Assembly (NCBI RefSeq): GCF_030418305.1
Contig: NZ_JAUHPX010000004.1
Location: 124,001-188,000, forward strand
Reading direction: 5' to 3'
Source: Demequina lignilytica
GTDB taxonomy: Bacteria; Actinomycetota; Actinomycetes; Actinomycetales; Demequinaceae
Length of the DNA: 64,000 nt
Below, piece by piece: positions 34,219 to 42,095 of the stretch. The notes below the pieces were generated by a model. The model was not told where the DNA came from. It saw only the letters and a program-made list of their open reading frames with translations, and did not search any database. How positions within the stretch are numbered: the first letter of the stretch is position 1; every line of letters starts with the position of its first letter. Both the position numbers and the translations under genes were made by a program.

Positions 34219-35123
34219 GCCTGCTCCTTGGGGTCGAGGCCGGCGGCCGCGCGCACGGCGTCCACCAGCGAGATCGTGTCCTCCTGCCCCAGCGCGTCGC
34301 GCCACTGCGCGGCCCATCGCTGACGCTCGACCGTGGCGGACGCCATCCACGGCGTCACCCCGGCCTCGGCGACCGTCGCGGCCGCCTCCTCCATCTCCTC
34401 CGCCCGGCGCACGCCGTGCTGGAGCGAGCGCGACATGAAGTACCCCGCGATCGCGTCCCAGTCCGCCTCGGGCAGGATGTTCGACAGCGAGTCGAGCACC
34501 TCCCTCTCGACCCCGTAGTGCCGCGCGGACAGCAGCGACTCCGACAGCAGCGCCTCGAGGCCCTTCACCACGACGGACCGGCACAGCTTGGTCGCCGCGG
34601 CGACGCCCACCGTGTCCGCCCCGACCCGGGCGGCGCCCAGGCCCAGGCCGTCGGCGGCCTCCGCGCGGAACGCCGCCGCGTGGGGTCCGCCGAGCAGGAA
34701 CGGGGAGGTCAGCCGGCGCGGCTCGATGGGTGACATCAGCGCCGCCTCGACGTAGCGCCCCCCGGCGGCGTCCACAAGCGCCGCGGACTCCCGCTTGTGC
34801 CCCGGCGAGCTCGAGTTGAGGTCGAAGAACCAGGCACCGGGGTCGATCGCCGTCGCGGCGGACGATGCCGCGGGCACCGAGTTCATCGCGGTCACCGCGC
34901 TCAGCACGAAGGTCGCGCCCGTCACGGCCTCGGCCGCCGACGAGGAGGGCGCGAGCCCGAGCTCCGCGGCGTTGACGCTCGCGCGCGAGCCCGGGTCCGC
35001 GAACGCGGTGTCCCACGCCCGGATCCGCGTGACGCCGAGCGCACGCAGGTCCTCGGCGAACACGCGTCCGACCTCGCCGAGGCCGATCAGCGCGACCGTC
35101 GCGTCCGCAGCCTCCCCGGTCAC
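34215..35123 (-). CDS. NAD(P)-dependent dehydrogenase of the 6PGDH/3-HIBADH fold with DUF1932 domain
   Basis: 302 aa. A Rossmann domain opens VALIGLGEVGRVFAEDLRALG and a helical DUF1932 C-terminal domain follows (about 190-275; LCRSVVVKGLEALLSESLLSA). The Ser-Ser-Pro-Gly turn in FDLNSSSPGHK is typical of beta-hydroxyacid dehydrogenases. Substrate is unproved; between a dioxygenase and a hydratase it could oxidise the ring-cleavage aldehyde or reduce a hydroxy-dicarboxylate. The GTG start overlaps the dioxygenase stop by 4 bp and its own stop overlaps the hydratase start. Confidence 0.82.
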   Translation of the reverse strand: MTGEAADATVALIGLGEVGRVFAEDLRALGVTRIRAWDTAFADPGSRASVNAAELGLAPSSSAAEAVTGATFVLSAVTAMNSVPAASSAATAIDPGAWFFDLNSSSPGHKRESAALVDAAGGRYVEAALMSPIEPRRLTSPFLLGGPHAAAFRAEAADGLGLGAARVGADTVGVAAATKLCRSVVVKGLEALLSESLLSARHYGVEREVLDSLSNILPEADWDAIAGYFMSRSLQHGVRRAEEMEEAAATVAEAGVTPWMASATVERQRWAAQWRDALGQEDTISLVDAVRAAAGLDPKEQA

Positions 35124-36139
35124 TTGCGCGCGTCCCCGCTCGGCCGCTTCCCGAGCATGCCGGTGGGCCGGTACACCCGGGTGTCCTGGCCCTCGGTGGG
35201 CGGTGTGCCGTGGGTGTGGAACGTCTCGATGGTGCCGAGCCCCCAGGCCTGGCCGCGGAGCCGCTCGGTCTGGGTCCAGGTGACCACCGGCCAGTCCGGC
35301 GCCATCACCAGGCGCGTCAGCGGGTTGCAGATCTCGATGCGGTTGCCGCCCGGCTCGAACAGGTAGAGGAAGAACGTCTGCTGGATCGCGTGCTTGTGCG
35401 GCCCGGTCTCGATGTGGACACCCATGTCGAGGCAGAGGTCCGCCGCCCGCAGGATGTCCTCGCGCGTGTCGGAGGCGAAGGCGAGGTGGTGGAGGCGGCC
35501 GCTCGACCCGGTCCAGTCGTGCGTGTAGACCACGTCGTACGACTTCTGACCGAACGTGACCCACTTCGCGGCGATGGTGCCGTCGTCGAGGCGGATCTGC
35601 TCGGTCGCCCGTCCGCCGAGCACGTCGACGTGCCACGCGGCGGCCTGGTCGGGGTGGGCTGCGAGGAAGTTGATGTGGTCGAAGCGGCGCACCCCGATCC
35701 CGCGGTTGGGCTTGGCCTGCGCCTGGTTCTTGAGCCCCGCCGCGAGGTTCTCCGGCGCCTCGTACCAGACCGTGTCGTAGTACAGGGCGATCTCGTGCCC
35801 GTCCGGATCGGTGGTGACGAACGTGCGGCCGCGGCCCGCGATGCCGTCCTCCCAGCGCCCCTCGCGCCCCGCGTCCTGGATGGCGACCGCCCGCTCCTCG
35901 AGGTCGCGCTCGGACGCCGCGCGCAGCGCCGTGCGACGGATGCCCGACGTGGGCGCCTGGCACGCGATGATCGAGCACTCCTCGTAGTCGTCGTACGCCC
36001 GCAGGAACGACATGCCGTCGACGCGACGCGTCTCCGTCATGCCGAGGATCTGCTCGAAGAACCACACGGTGGCGTCGAGGTCGGGCGTGTCGAGCATGGC
36101 GTATCCGAGGTGGGACACGTAGCCCTGAGGGGCGGTCAT
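35120..36139 (-). CDS. VOC-family extradiol ring-cleavage dioxygenase
   Basis: 339 aa with two vicinal-oxygen-chelate modules. The catalytic C-terminal module (from about 150, VRRFDHINFLAAHPDQ) carries a His, a second His in GRLHHLAFASD and a Glu in GGNRIEICNP, the 2-His-1-carboxylate iron site of type I extradiol dioxygenases. The first module begins VSHLGYAMLDTPDLD. It should open a catechol-type ring beside the diol. LigJ/LigK-type pathways usually use unrelated LigAB-type dioxygenases, so this pairing is unusual. AGGAG precedes the ATG at 36139. Located 45 bp behind the aldolase. Confidence 0.87.
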   Translation of the reverse strand: MTAPQGYVSHLGYAMLDTPDLDATVWFFEQILGMTETRRVDGMSFLRAYDDYEECSIIACQAPTSGIRRTALRAASERDLEERAVAIQDAGREGRWEDGIAGRGRTFVTTDPDGHEIALYYDTVWYEAPENLAAGLKNQAQAKPNRGIGVRRFDHINFLAAHPDQAAAWHVDVLGGRATEQIRLDDGTIAAKWVTFGQKSYDVVYTHDWTGSSGRLHHLAFASDTREDILRAADLCLDMGVHIETGPHKHAIQQTFFLYLFEPGGNRIEICNPLTRLVMAPDWPVVTWTQTERLRGQAWGLGTIETFHTHGTPPTEGQDTRVYRPTGMLGKRPSGDARK

Positions 36140-36184
36140 GAGGTCTCCTAGATCAGAGGTGGTCGGGCGGGACGATGCGGGGGC

Positions 36185-36889
36185 TCAGGACTCCTCGGCG
36201 GCCGCCAGGGGGTGGCGCCGGTAGGTGACGCCGAGCCGCTCGAGGACCGGCCGCATGCCGTAGCGGTCGAGGCCGAGCTCGCCACCGAGGAAGGACTGCC
36301 GGGTCGCCTCCTCCTTGGCGAGGCGGGCGCGGGAGGCGGCCAGGGCATCGTCCGCCCCCTCCCGGGGCACCACGACCAGGCCGTCGTCGTCGGCGACGAT
36401 GATGTCGCCCGCGTCGATCACCTGGCCGCCGACCACGATCGGCACGTTGATCGCGCCCGGCGTGTTCTTCACGGTGCCCATGACGTTGACGTGTCGCGCC
36501 CACACCGGGAAGCCCATGTCGCGCAGCTCCTGGGTGTCGCGCACGCCGCCGTCGATGATCGCGCCCACCACGCCGCGCTGCTGAAGCCCGGTGGCGAACA
36601 GCTCGCCGAACATGCCGTGCTCGGACGGGGACCGGGTGGTGACCACCAGGATGTCGCCCGGTCCGCACTGCTCGATCGCGGCGTGGATCATGAGGTTGTC
36701 GCCCGGCCAGCTCATCACGGTGACCGCGGTGCCCGCGACGCGGACCCCCTGCTGGATCGGACGGAGGTCGGAGCCGCAGGAGCCCGTGCGGCCCATCGCC
36801 TCGCCGACCGTGGCGACGCCGATGGTCGAGAAGGCCTCGACGGTCGCGCGCGCCGGACGTGGCGGGTCGGTGAGGATCACGGTCTCCAT
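36185..36889 (-). CDS. RraA-fold aldolase, LigK/HMG-aldolase-like
   Basis: 234 aa of the RraA family. GAIIDGGVRDTQELRDMGFPVWARHV and DIIVADDDGLVVVP are the substrate and Mg2+ binding blocks of 4-carboxy-4-hydroxy-2-oxoadipate aldolases (LigK, GalC), which give pyruvate and oxaloacetate. The Arg-Asp pair in GGVRDT is kept. RraA RNase E inhibitors are shorter and lack the C-terminal extension seen here (LGLDRYGMRPVLERLGVTYR). Its ATG lies one base after the stop of the ABC ATPase, so transport and catabolism are one operon. Confidence 0.87.
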   Translation of the reverse strand: METVILTDPPRPARATVEAFSTIGVATVGEAMGRTGSCGSDLRPIQQGVRVAGTAVTVMSWPGDNLMIHAAIEQCGPGDILVVTTRSPSEHGMFGELFATGLQQRGVVGAIIDGGVRDTQELRDMGFPVWARHVNVMGTVKNTPGAINVPIVVGGQVIDAGDIIVADDDGLVVVPREGADDALAASRARLAKEEATRQSFLGGELGLDRYGMRPVLERLGVTYRRHPLAAAEES

Positions 36890-36890
36890 G

Positions 36891-37766
36891 TCAGAACCCC
36901 GCCCCCTCGGGCTGGGGGGCGTCCGGACGGTCGCCGCGCTTGGCGCGCTGGATCAGCTCGTAGACGTGGCCACGGAGCTCGCCGAAGCGGCGGTCCGAGC
37001 GGGTGGTGAGCTGGTCGCGCTCGGCGGGAAGGTCGACCTTGACGTCCTCCATGAGGACGGTGGGCCGGTTCGACAGCACGATCACGCGCTCGCCCAGGTA
37101 GACGGCCTCGTCGATGTCGTGGGTGACGAACAGCACGGTCACGCCCAGGTGCTTCCACAGCGAGCGGACCAGGTCTTCGAGCTCGGCGCGGGTCTGCGCG
37201 TCGACGGCGGCGAACGGCTCGTCCATGAGCAGGACCGACGGCTCGAAGGCGATCGCGCGGGCGATCGCGACGCGCTGCTGCATGCCTCCCGAGAGCTGCC
37301 ACGGGTGCTGCTCGGCCGCCTCGGTGAGGCTGACCTCCTTGAGGGCGCGGTCGATCTTCTCCTGCCGCTCCGCCTTGGGGATGCCCTTCTCCTTGAGCGG
37401 GAGCTCGATGTTCTGGCGGACGGTCATCCAGGGGAACAGCGAGCGGCCGTACTCCTGGAACACGACCGCCATGCCCTCGGGCGGCCCGGTGACGGCCTTG
37501 CCGTCGAGGACCACCTCGCCGGCGGTGACGTCGAGCAGGCCCGCGATCGAGCGGAGCAGGGTGGTCTTGCCGGCGCCCGAGGGCCCCACGACGCAGACCA
37601 GCTCTCCGCGACGGATCTGGAAGTCGAGGTGGCGGATCGCCTCCACCTCGGGACGGCCGGGGGTGTCGTAGGTCTTCTGGACGCCGCGCAGGTCGAGCGC
37701 GATGTCGGTCGCCGGGGCGGCCGGCGTCTGCGCCGCGCGGCCCGAGAGCATGGTGGTGATGGACAT
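36891..37766 (-). CDS. NitT/TauT-type ABC transporter ATP-binding protein
   Basis: 291 aa ATPase for the importer formed with the two permeases and the binding protein upstream. Walker A GPSGAGKTT is at 61-69, the Q-loop in VFQEYGRSLFPWMTV, the signature LSGGMQQRVAIARA and Walker B LLMDEPF. The Gln-rich SsuB/TauB-like features fit uptake of a small organic anion; context suggests an aromatic acid. GAGGAG precedes the ATG at 37766. Confidence 0.93.
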   Translation of the reverse strand: MSITTMLSGRAAQTPAAPATDIALDLRGVQKTYDTPGRPEVEAIRHLDFQIRRGELVCVVGPSGAGKTTLLRSIAGLLDVTAGEVVLDGKAVTGPPEGMAVVFQEYGRSLFPWMTVRQNIELPLKEKGIPKAERQEKIDRALKEVSLTEAAEQHPWQLSGGMQQRVAIARAIAFEPSVLLMDEPFAAVDAQTRAELEDLVRSLWKHLGVTVLFVTHDIDEAVYLGERVIVLSNRPTVLMEDVKVDLPAERDQLTTRSDRRFGELRGHVYELIQRAKRGDRPDAPQPEGAGF

Positions 37767-38546
37767 CTAGACTCCTCGTTCGATCTGACGCTGCCCGACG
37801 TACCACGCGAGCATCCGGTTCTCGACCACCTTGAAGATGGCCGCCAGCAGCACGCCGATGAGGCCGAGCAGGATGATGCCCGTCCACATCTGCGGGATGG
37901 CGAAGCTCCTCTGGAACTGGACGATCGCGGCGCCGAGGCCGCGGTTGGCCCCGAACAGCTCCGAGATGACCATGAGGATCACGCCGATGGACAGCGCCTG
38001 GCGGGCGCCGGTGAAGATGCGAGGGCTCGCCCCGGGAAGGACCACGAACAGCAGGCGTCGCCAGCGGCTCAGCTGATAGCTCTTCGCGGTGTCGCCGAGC
38101 ACAGGCTCGAGGCCGCGGACGCCCTCGACGGTGTTGAGCAGGATGGGCCACAGGCAGCCCAGCGCGATGGTGACGATCTTGCCGAGCCAGCCGGTGTAGC
38201 CCGCGAACAGCGCGATGATCGGCACCAGCACCGGGGGCGGGACGGCGCGGAAGAACTCGAGCACGGGCTCCGCGAGCGCCCGCAGGGTGGGCGACAGACC
38301 GATCGCCGTGCCAGCCACGATGCCGACGAGCACGGCGAGCGCGAAGCCGATGCCGAGCCGGGCGAGCGACGGGAAGACGTCTCCGACGATCCTGTCCATG
38401 GTCCAGGTGGTGGGGAACGCCTCGAGGATGGTGCTGAGCGGCGGCCAGAACGGGCTGGTCGAGCCCGCGGAGGCGAACCACCACGCGGCGACCAGGATGA
38501 TCGGCAGGCCCAGCAGCATGAAGGCCCTCTTGAGAAGAGTGGTCAT
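37767..38546 (-). CDS. NitT/TauT-type ABC transporter permease 1
   Basis: 259 aa inner-membrane permease with about six helices. The cytoplasmic EAA loop reads AKSYQLSRWRRLLFVVLPGASPRIFTGAR in part, with the conserved LPGASP. It should pair with the permease encoded just upstream as a heterodimer. The ATG at 38546 overlaps the upstream stop as ATGA; the stop lies directly before the ATPase ATG. Confidence 0.92.
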   Translation of the reverse strand: MTTLLKRAFMLLGLPIILVAAWWFASAGSTSPFWPPLSTILEAFPTTWTMDRIVGDVFPSLARLGIGFALAVLVGIVAGTAIGLSPTLRALAEPVLEFFRAVPPPVLVPIIALFAGYTGWLGKIVTIALGCLWPILLNTVEGVRGLEPVLGDTAKSYQLSRWRRLLFVVLPGASPRIFTGARQALSIGVILMVISELFGANRGLGAAIVQFQRSFAIPQMWTGIILLGLIGVLLAAIFKVVENRMLAWYVGQRQIERGV

Positions 38547-39388
38547 GAGTGCTCCCCCCTCACGGACGAGTGCCACCAGAGCGCCTTGCGCTCCACGAAC
38601 CGCGCCATCAGGTTGACCGCGACGCCGATGAGGCCGACCACGATCACGAGCGCGTAGGTCTCCGGCACGTTCGCCGAGCTCTGGGCGATGCCGATCTGCT
38701 TGCCCAGCCCCGGCACGCCGATGACGAGCTCGGCGGTGATCTCCAGGATCAGTGCGACCGCGGCGGCGAGGCGGAACGCGGTCATGATGTACGGCAGGGC
38801 CGTCGGGTAGATCACGGAACGCGCGATCCGCAGGGGCCCGAACTGGTAGGACCGCGCCGTGTCGCGAGCCACCGGGTCGACGTCCGCGACGCCGTACAGG
38901 ACCTGCACGAGCACGGGCCAGAACGCCGCGTAGAGCACCAGCAGGAAGGCCGAGGCCGGCTTGGTGCCGAACAGCAGCACCACCAGCGGGATGAGCGCGA
39001 CGGAGGGGATCGGGCGCAGGAACTCGATGGTCGAGTTGGTGAAGGCCCGCAGGAACGGCACCGAGCCGATGATGAAGCCGACGACGATGCCGAGCGCCAT
39101 GGCGGCCGCGAGGCCGATGGCCCAGCCGCGGACGGTCAGCCAGAGGTTCTCCCAGAACCATCCCTCGCCGAGCATCTGGAACAGCGAGGCGTACATCTCG
39201 GTGACGGGCGGGAGGAAGGCGGGATTGACGATGCCGGTGCGGGACAGGATCTCCGCTCCGACCAGGACGATGAGCACGCCCAGGATGCCGAGCCAGACGT
39301 CGCGGCTGCGGCGGGCTCTCCTGGATCGCGTGCGGGGCCGGGTCCCGCCCGAGGCGGGCGGCGCCAGCGTGGCTGGGCTCGAGCTCAC
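38543..39388 (-). CDS. NitT/TauT-type ABC transporter permease 2
   Basis: 281 aa. A basic N-terminal stretch (RPRTRSRRARRSRD) precedes about six helices. The EAA-type loop is ARSYQFGPLRIARSVIYPTALPYIMTAFR in part. GTG start at 39388 with GGAGAG about 5 bp upstream gives VSSSPATLAPP; longer in-frame readings run back into the intergenic region and have no family similarity. Partner of permease 1. Confidence 0.9.
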   Translation of the reverse strand: MSSSPATLAPPASGGTRPRTRSRRARRSRDVWLGILGVLIVLVGAEILSRTGIVNPAFLPPVTEMYASLFQMLGEGWFWENLWLTVRGWAIGLAAAMALGIVVGFIIGSVPFLRAFTNSTIEFLRPIPSVALIPLVVLLFGTKPASAFLLVLYAAFWPVLVQVLYGVADVDPVARDTARSYQFGPLRIARSVIYPTALPYIMTAFRLAAAVALILEITAELVIGVPGLGKQIGIAQSSANVPETYALVIVVGLIGVAVNLMARFVERKALWWHSSVRGEHS

Positions 39389-39462
39389 GGCTGCTCTCCG
39401 ATGCGATGAGGGGGTGGGGCCCGGGGCCGCGGCGGGGTGGTGGTCGCCGCGGCCCCGGACGG

Positions 39463-40482
39463 CTACTTGAGGACCGAGAGGTCCGGGACCTCGGTGAGGA
39501 AGCCGTCGGTGACGGCCAGCTCGGCGAGCAGGTCCACCGTGGCGGTGTCGATCTCCGTCGGCCACGCGGGGAGCGTGACGGCCTGGGTGGTCGCCTCGTC
39601 CATCGAGGTGTAGGTCAGCAGGATCGCGCGGACCGCGTCGGGGTTGTCCGAGGCGTACTCGAAGGACTTGGTGATGGCCGACTCGAAGCGCTCGACGATG
39701 TCCGGGTTGTCGGCCGCGTACTGGCTCGCGGTGAAGTACTGCGCGACCATGAACGTCGGGCTCATCGCCGCGTAGTTCGAGCCGACGTTGACCAGGTCCT
39801 GGCCCTTGCCGACGGTGAGGAACGGCTCGACGACCTGGCCCGCGTCGACGTCGCCCGAGACGACGGCAGGGACGATGTCCGGGAAGGCGAGCTCGACGTA
39901 GGTGATGGTCGACGGGTCGCCGCCGGCATCGCGGACCATCTTGTTGATGGTGGACGTGTTGACGTTGTTGAGGGTGTTGACCGCCACCTTCTTGCCCTCG
40001 AGGTCCGCGGGGCCGGTGATGCCCGAGTCGGCCGTGGTGAGCACGCCGCCCATGTCGGTCTCGAGATCGCCCGTGGTCGACGTGCCGGGGGCGACCGCCT
40101 CGATGCCGAGGTCGTTGGAGACGGCGAGGATCAGCGACGTGGTGTTGCTGAAGCCGAACTGGAACTGGCCGCTCACGACGCCGGGGACGATCGCGGCGCC
40201 ACCCTGGGCGAGCTCCATGGTCAGGTTGAGGCCCTCCTCCTCGAAGAAGCCCTGGTCGACTCCGAGGTAGATGGGCGCGACGTCCAGGATCGGGATGACG
40301 CCGACGGTGATGTCGACCGTCTCCATGACGTCCTCCGTCATGGTGTCGCTCGGCTCGGGTGCCGCCGAGGTCTCGGCCGGCTCGGATCCGCCCGAGCTGC
40401 AGGCGGCGAGGGTGAGCGCGCTGACCGCGGTCAGCGCGCCGAGGGCGACCCGCATCCGGGTCGACGGGGACGTGAACTTCAT
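39463..40482 (-). CDS. NitT/TauT-type ABC transporter substrate-binding lipoprotein
   Basis: 339 aa. The signal peptide ends in the lipobox LAAC near residue 27, then a Ser/Glu-rich linker, then the NMT1/SsuA-like fold: ITVGVIPILDVAPIYLGVDQGFFEEEGL and PGVVSGQFQFGFSNTTSL. Substrate is unknown; proteins of this family bind sulfonates, nitrate, pyrimidines or aromatic acids such as phthalate. AAGGAGG precedes the ATG. It is the first gene of the island, and a GntR-type palindrome lies 62 bp upstream. Confidence 0.93.
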   Translation of the reverse strand: MKFTSPSTRMRVALGALTAVSALTLAACSSGGSEPAETSAAPEPSDTMTEDVMETVDITVGVIPILDVAPIYLGVDQGFFEEEGLNLTMELAQGGAAIVPGVVSGQFQFGFSNTTSLILAVSNDLGIEAVAPGTSTTGDLETDMGGVLTTADSGITGPADLEGKKVAVNTLNNVNTSTINKMVRDAGGDPSTITYVELAFPDIVPAVVSGDVDAGQVVEPFLTVGKGQDLVNVGSNYAAMSPTFMVAQYFTASQYAADNPDIVERFESAITKSFEYASDNPDAVRAILLTYTSMDEATTQAVTLPAWPTEIDTATVDLLAELAVTDGFLTEVPDLSVLK

Positions 40483-40543
40483 GGGCTCCTCCTTGAGACC
40501 CGCGCACTCGTCATTGAGAGCGTGGCAGGACCACCGTATCAGG

Positions 40544-40555
40544 ATTGTCGACAAT
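40544..40555. promoter_or_regulatory. Predicted GntR/FCD operator of the aromatic-island operon
   Basis: The perfect 12 bp palindrome ATTGTCGACAAT lies 62-73 bp upstream of the binding-protein ATG. The identical 12-mer occurs in front of the GntR regulator at 42010-42021. Shared perfect palindromes at an operon and at its neighbouring regulator are strong, though not conclusive, evidence of direct control. Confidence 0.75.
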
Positions 40556-40719
40556 GTTGTAGCCGATTTTGGTAACGAACTGATCGCGATCGCCCATGTG
40601 AGCCTCGTCACAATGCGACCTGCGTCACAGCGTCCGATTCGTGGCCGATGCGACATTCGAGGAGAACGCCCGCCTGACGCCGCGCGGGCACGATTCCCTC
40701 ACCCCCCTCGGGAGACCCC

Positions 40720-41319
40720 ATGCCTCGTCGCGCCCAGACCTCCGCACTGCTCGTCGCAGCTGCAGCCGCCGCGCTCATCCTCGGCCCCGCCGCCCAGGCC
40801 GCCGCGCCGGTCGGCGGCTCCCCCGCGCGCGCCGTGGCGGCCGCGTCGTTGCGCTCGGTGCTCATCCCCGCGATCGAGGCGTCCGCCGAGGCGGAGTTCG
40901 AGGTCGCCGCCGTCGACATCGACGTCACCCCCGCCCCCGTCGCGGCGTCCGCACCCGCCGCGGGAGCCGCCTCGACGGGCGGGACCGGCGCATCGTCCGG
41001 CTCGGACTACTCGTTCGGCGTCCACCAGGCCGGCCACCAGGCCGCCCTGGACCGCTGCACCGGCTGGGTCTGGGAGGACTTCGGCGGGTACGGACGCGTG
41101 GTCTCCGCCCACAACCACTGCGGCGGCGCGGTCGTGCTCGGGCTGCAGGTGGGCGACACCGTGCACCTGACCGGCTACGGCGCCGGCGACTACGTGGTCA
41201 CGCGGCTCAAGACGGTGCCGAAGGGGGCACCCGCGACCGTGCTCGAGGGTCGGCTGTGGATGCAGACGTGCACGTGGGACAACGTGACCATGCGCATCGC
41301 GGAGCTCACCCGCGTCTGA
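40720..41319 (+). CDS. Secreted sortase-like protein
   Basis: 199 aa. A signal peptide (LLVAAAAAALILGPAAQA) and an Ala/Pro/Ser-rich linker are followed by a compact domain from about residue 100. It shows the order expected of a sortase: VVSAHNHCGG with a candidate catalytic His, GLQVGDTVHLTG, DYVVTRLKTVP, then LWMQTCTWDNVTMRI with a candidate Cys and Arg. Transmembrane anchors are absent after cleavage, unlike most sortases. GGGAG precedes the ATG. It is divergent from the importer operon and overlaps the GntR gene end to end by 14 bp. Confidence 0.6.
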   Translation: MPRRAQTSALLVAAAAAALILGPAAQAAAPVGGSPARAVAAASLRSVLIPAIEASAEAEFEVAAVDIDVTPAPVAASAPAAGAASTGGTGASSGSDYSFGVHQAGHQAALDRCTGWVWEDFGGYGRVVSAHNHCGGAVVLGLQVGDTVHLTGYGAGDYVVTRLKTVPKGAPATVLEGRLWMQTCTWDNVTMRIAELTRV

Positions 41320-41953
41320 CGTCCGCCTCGGCGATGGTGCGGAGCGCCTCGATCACCGAGGCGATGTGCGCGCGCATCGCGGACTCGGCGGCGTCGGGGT
41401 CGCGCGCGGCGATCGCGTCGATGATCGCCTCGTGCTGGACCACCGAGACGCTCGACCGGCCCGGGAGCCGCGACATCGCGAACTGGTGGCGGATCATCTG
41501 ACCGTGCAGCCGCGCGATGATGCCGGTCGCCTTGGCGTGCGACGCGATCTCCCGAACCGTCTGGTGCAGCCGGACGTTGAGGTCGCCGTACGCGCCGACG
41601 TCCCCCGACGCGACCGCCACGCGCATCGCGGCGCCGATCTCGCGCAGCGTGGCGGCCTGTGCGTCGGTGACGCGCTCGGCGGCACGGCGCGCGACCAGGC
41701 CCTCGACCACCATGCGCACCTCGGTGATCTCGACGGCCTCCTCGAGGGAGATCTCGCGGATCCGGGCCCCGCGGTTGCGCTGGCGCTCGACCAGGCCGTC
41801 CGCCTCGAGCGACTGGAGCGCCGCTCGCACGGCGAACCGGCTCGCCTCGAACTCCTCGCACAGCTCGGCCTCGACCAGCCGCTGGCGCGGCGAGTAGTCA
41901 CCCCGCAGGATGTTGGCCTTCAGCTCCTCGTAGACGCGGGCGTCGGCGACCAT
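41306..41953 (-). CDS. GntR-family regulator with FCD domain
   Basis: 215 aa. The N-terminal winged helix reads VYEELKANILRGDYSPRQRLVEAELCEEF, then SRFAVRAALQSLEADGLVERQ. The C-terminal FCD domain has the metal or effector site residues in DLNVRLHQTVREIA and HEAIIDAIAARD. FCD regulators respond to organic acids. The ATG at 41953 follows GGGAGG. A cluster of ATTGTC boxes sits just upstream and one copy controls the importer operon, so it is the probable switch of the aromatic island. Confidence 0.9.
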   Translation of the reverse strand: MVADARVYEELKANILRGDYSPRQRLVEAELCEEFEASRFAVRAALQSLEADGLVERQRNRGARIREISLEEAVEITEVRMVVEGLVARRAAERVTDAQAATLREIGAAMRVAVASGDVGAYGDLNVRLHQTVREIASHAKATGIIARLHGQMIRHQFAMSRLPGRSSVSVVQHEAIIDAIAARDPDAAESAMRAHIASVIEALRTIAEADVRRG

Positions 41954-42003
41954 GACGAGCCTCCCTCCCGGTTCGACCTCGCTGTCGCACCGGCTCCATG
42001 CAC

Positions 42004-42021
42004 GACAATATTGTCGACAAT
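42004..42021. promoter_or_regulatory. Autoregulatory operator of the GntR/FCD gene
   Basis: GACAATATTGTCGACAAT contains two overlapping perfect palindromes, GACAATATTGTC (42004-42015) and ATTGTCGACAAT (42010-42021). The second is identical to the site at 40544. It lies about 50 bp upstream of the regulator start, a usual place for autoregulation. Confidence 0.72.
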
Positions 42022-42095
42022 CTAGTTGCTGCGTCACGGATCGGCAATCCGCCGCGCCGCGATCGTGCTCGGGGAAGGGATCCGCGGGCGCCTGC

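Noticed and set aside
34215..36065. Apparent fusion of an Arg-rich domain to the DUF1932 dehydrogenase
   Set aside because: The first half is the wrong frame of the dioxygenase gene. The true start is the GTG at 35123, overlapping the dioxygenase stop.
37767..39388. Taurine or alkanesulfonate importer (SsuC/TauC)
   Set aside because: The permeases look like this family, but no sulfonate monooxygenase is present and the operon continues into ring-cleavage genes, so the general NitT/TauT label is safer.
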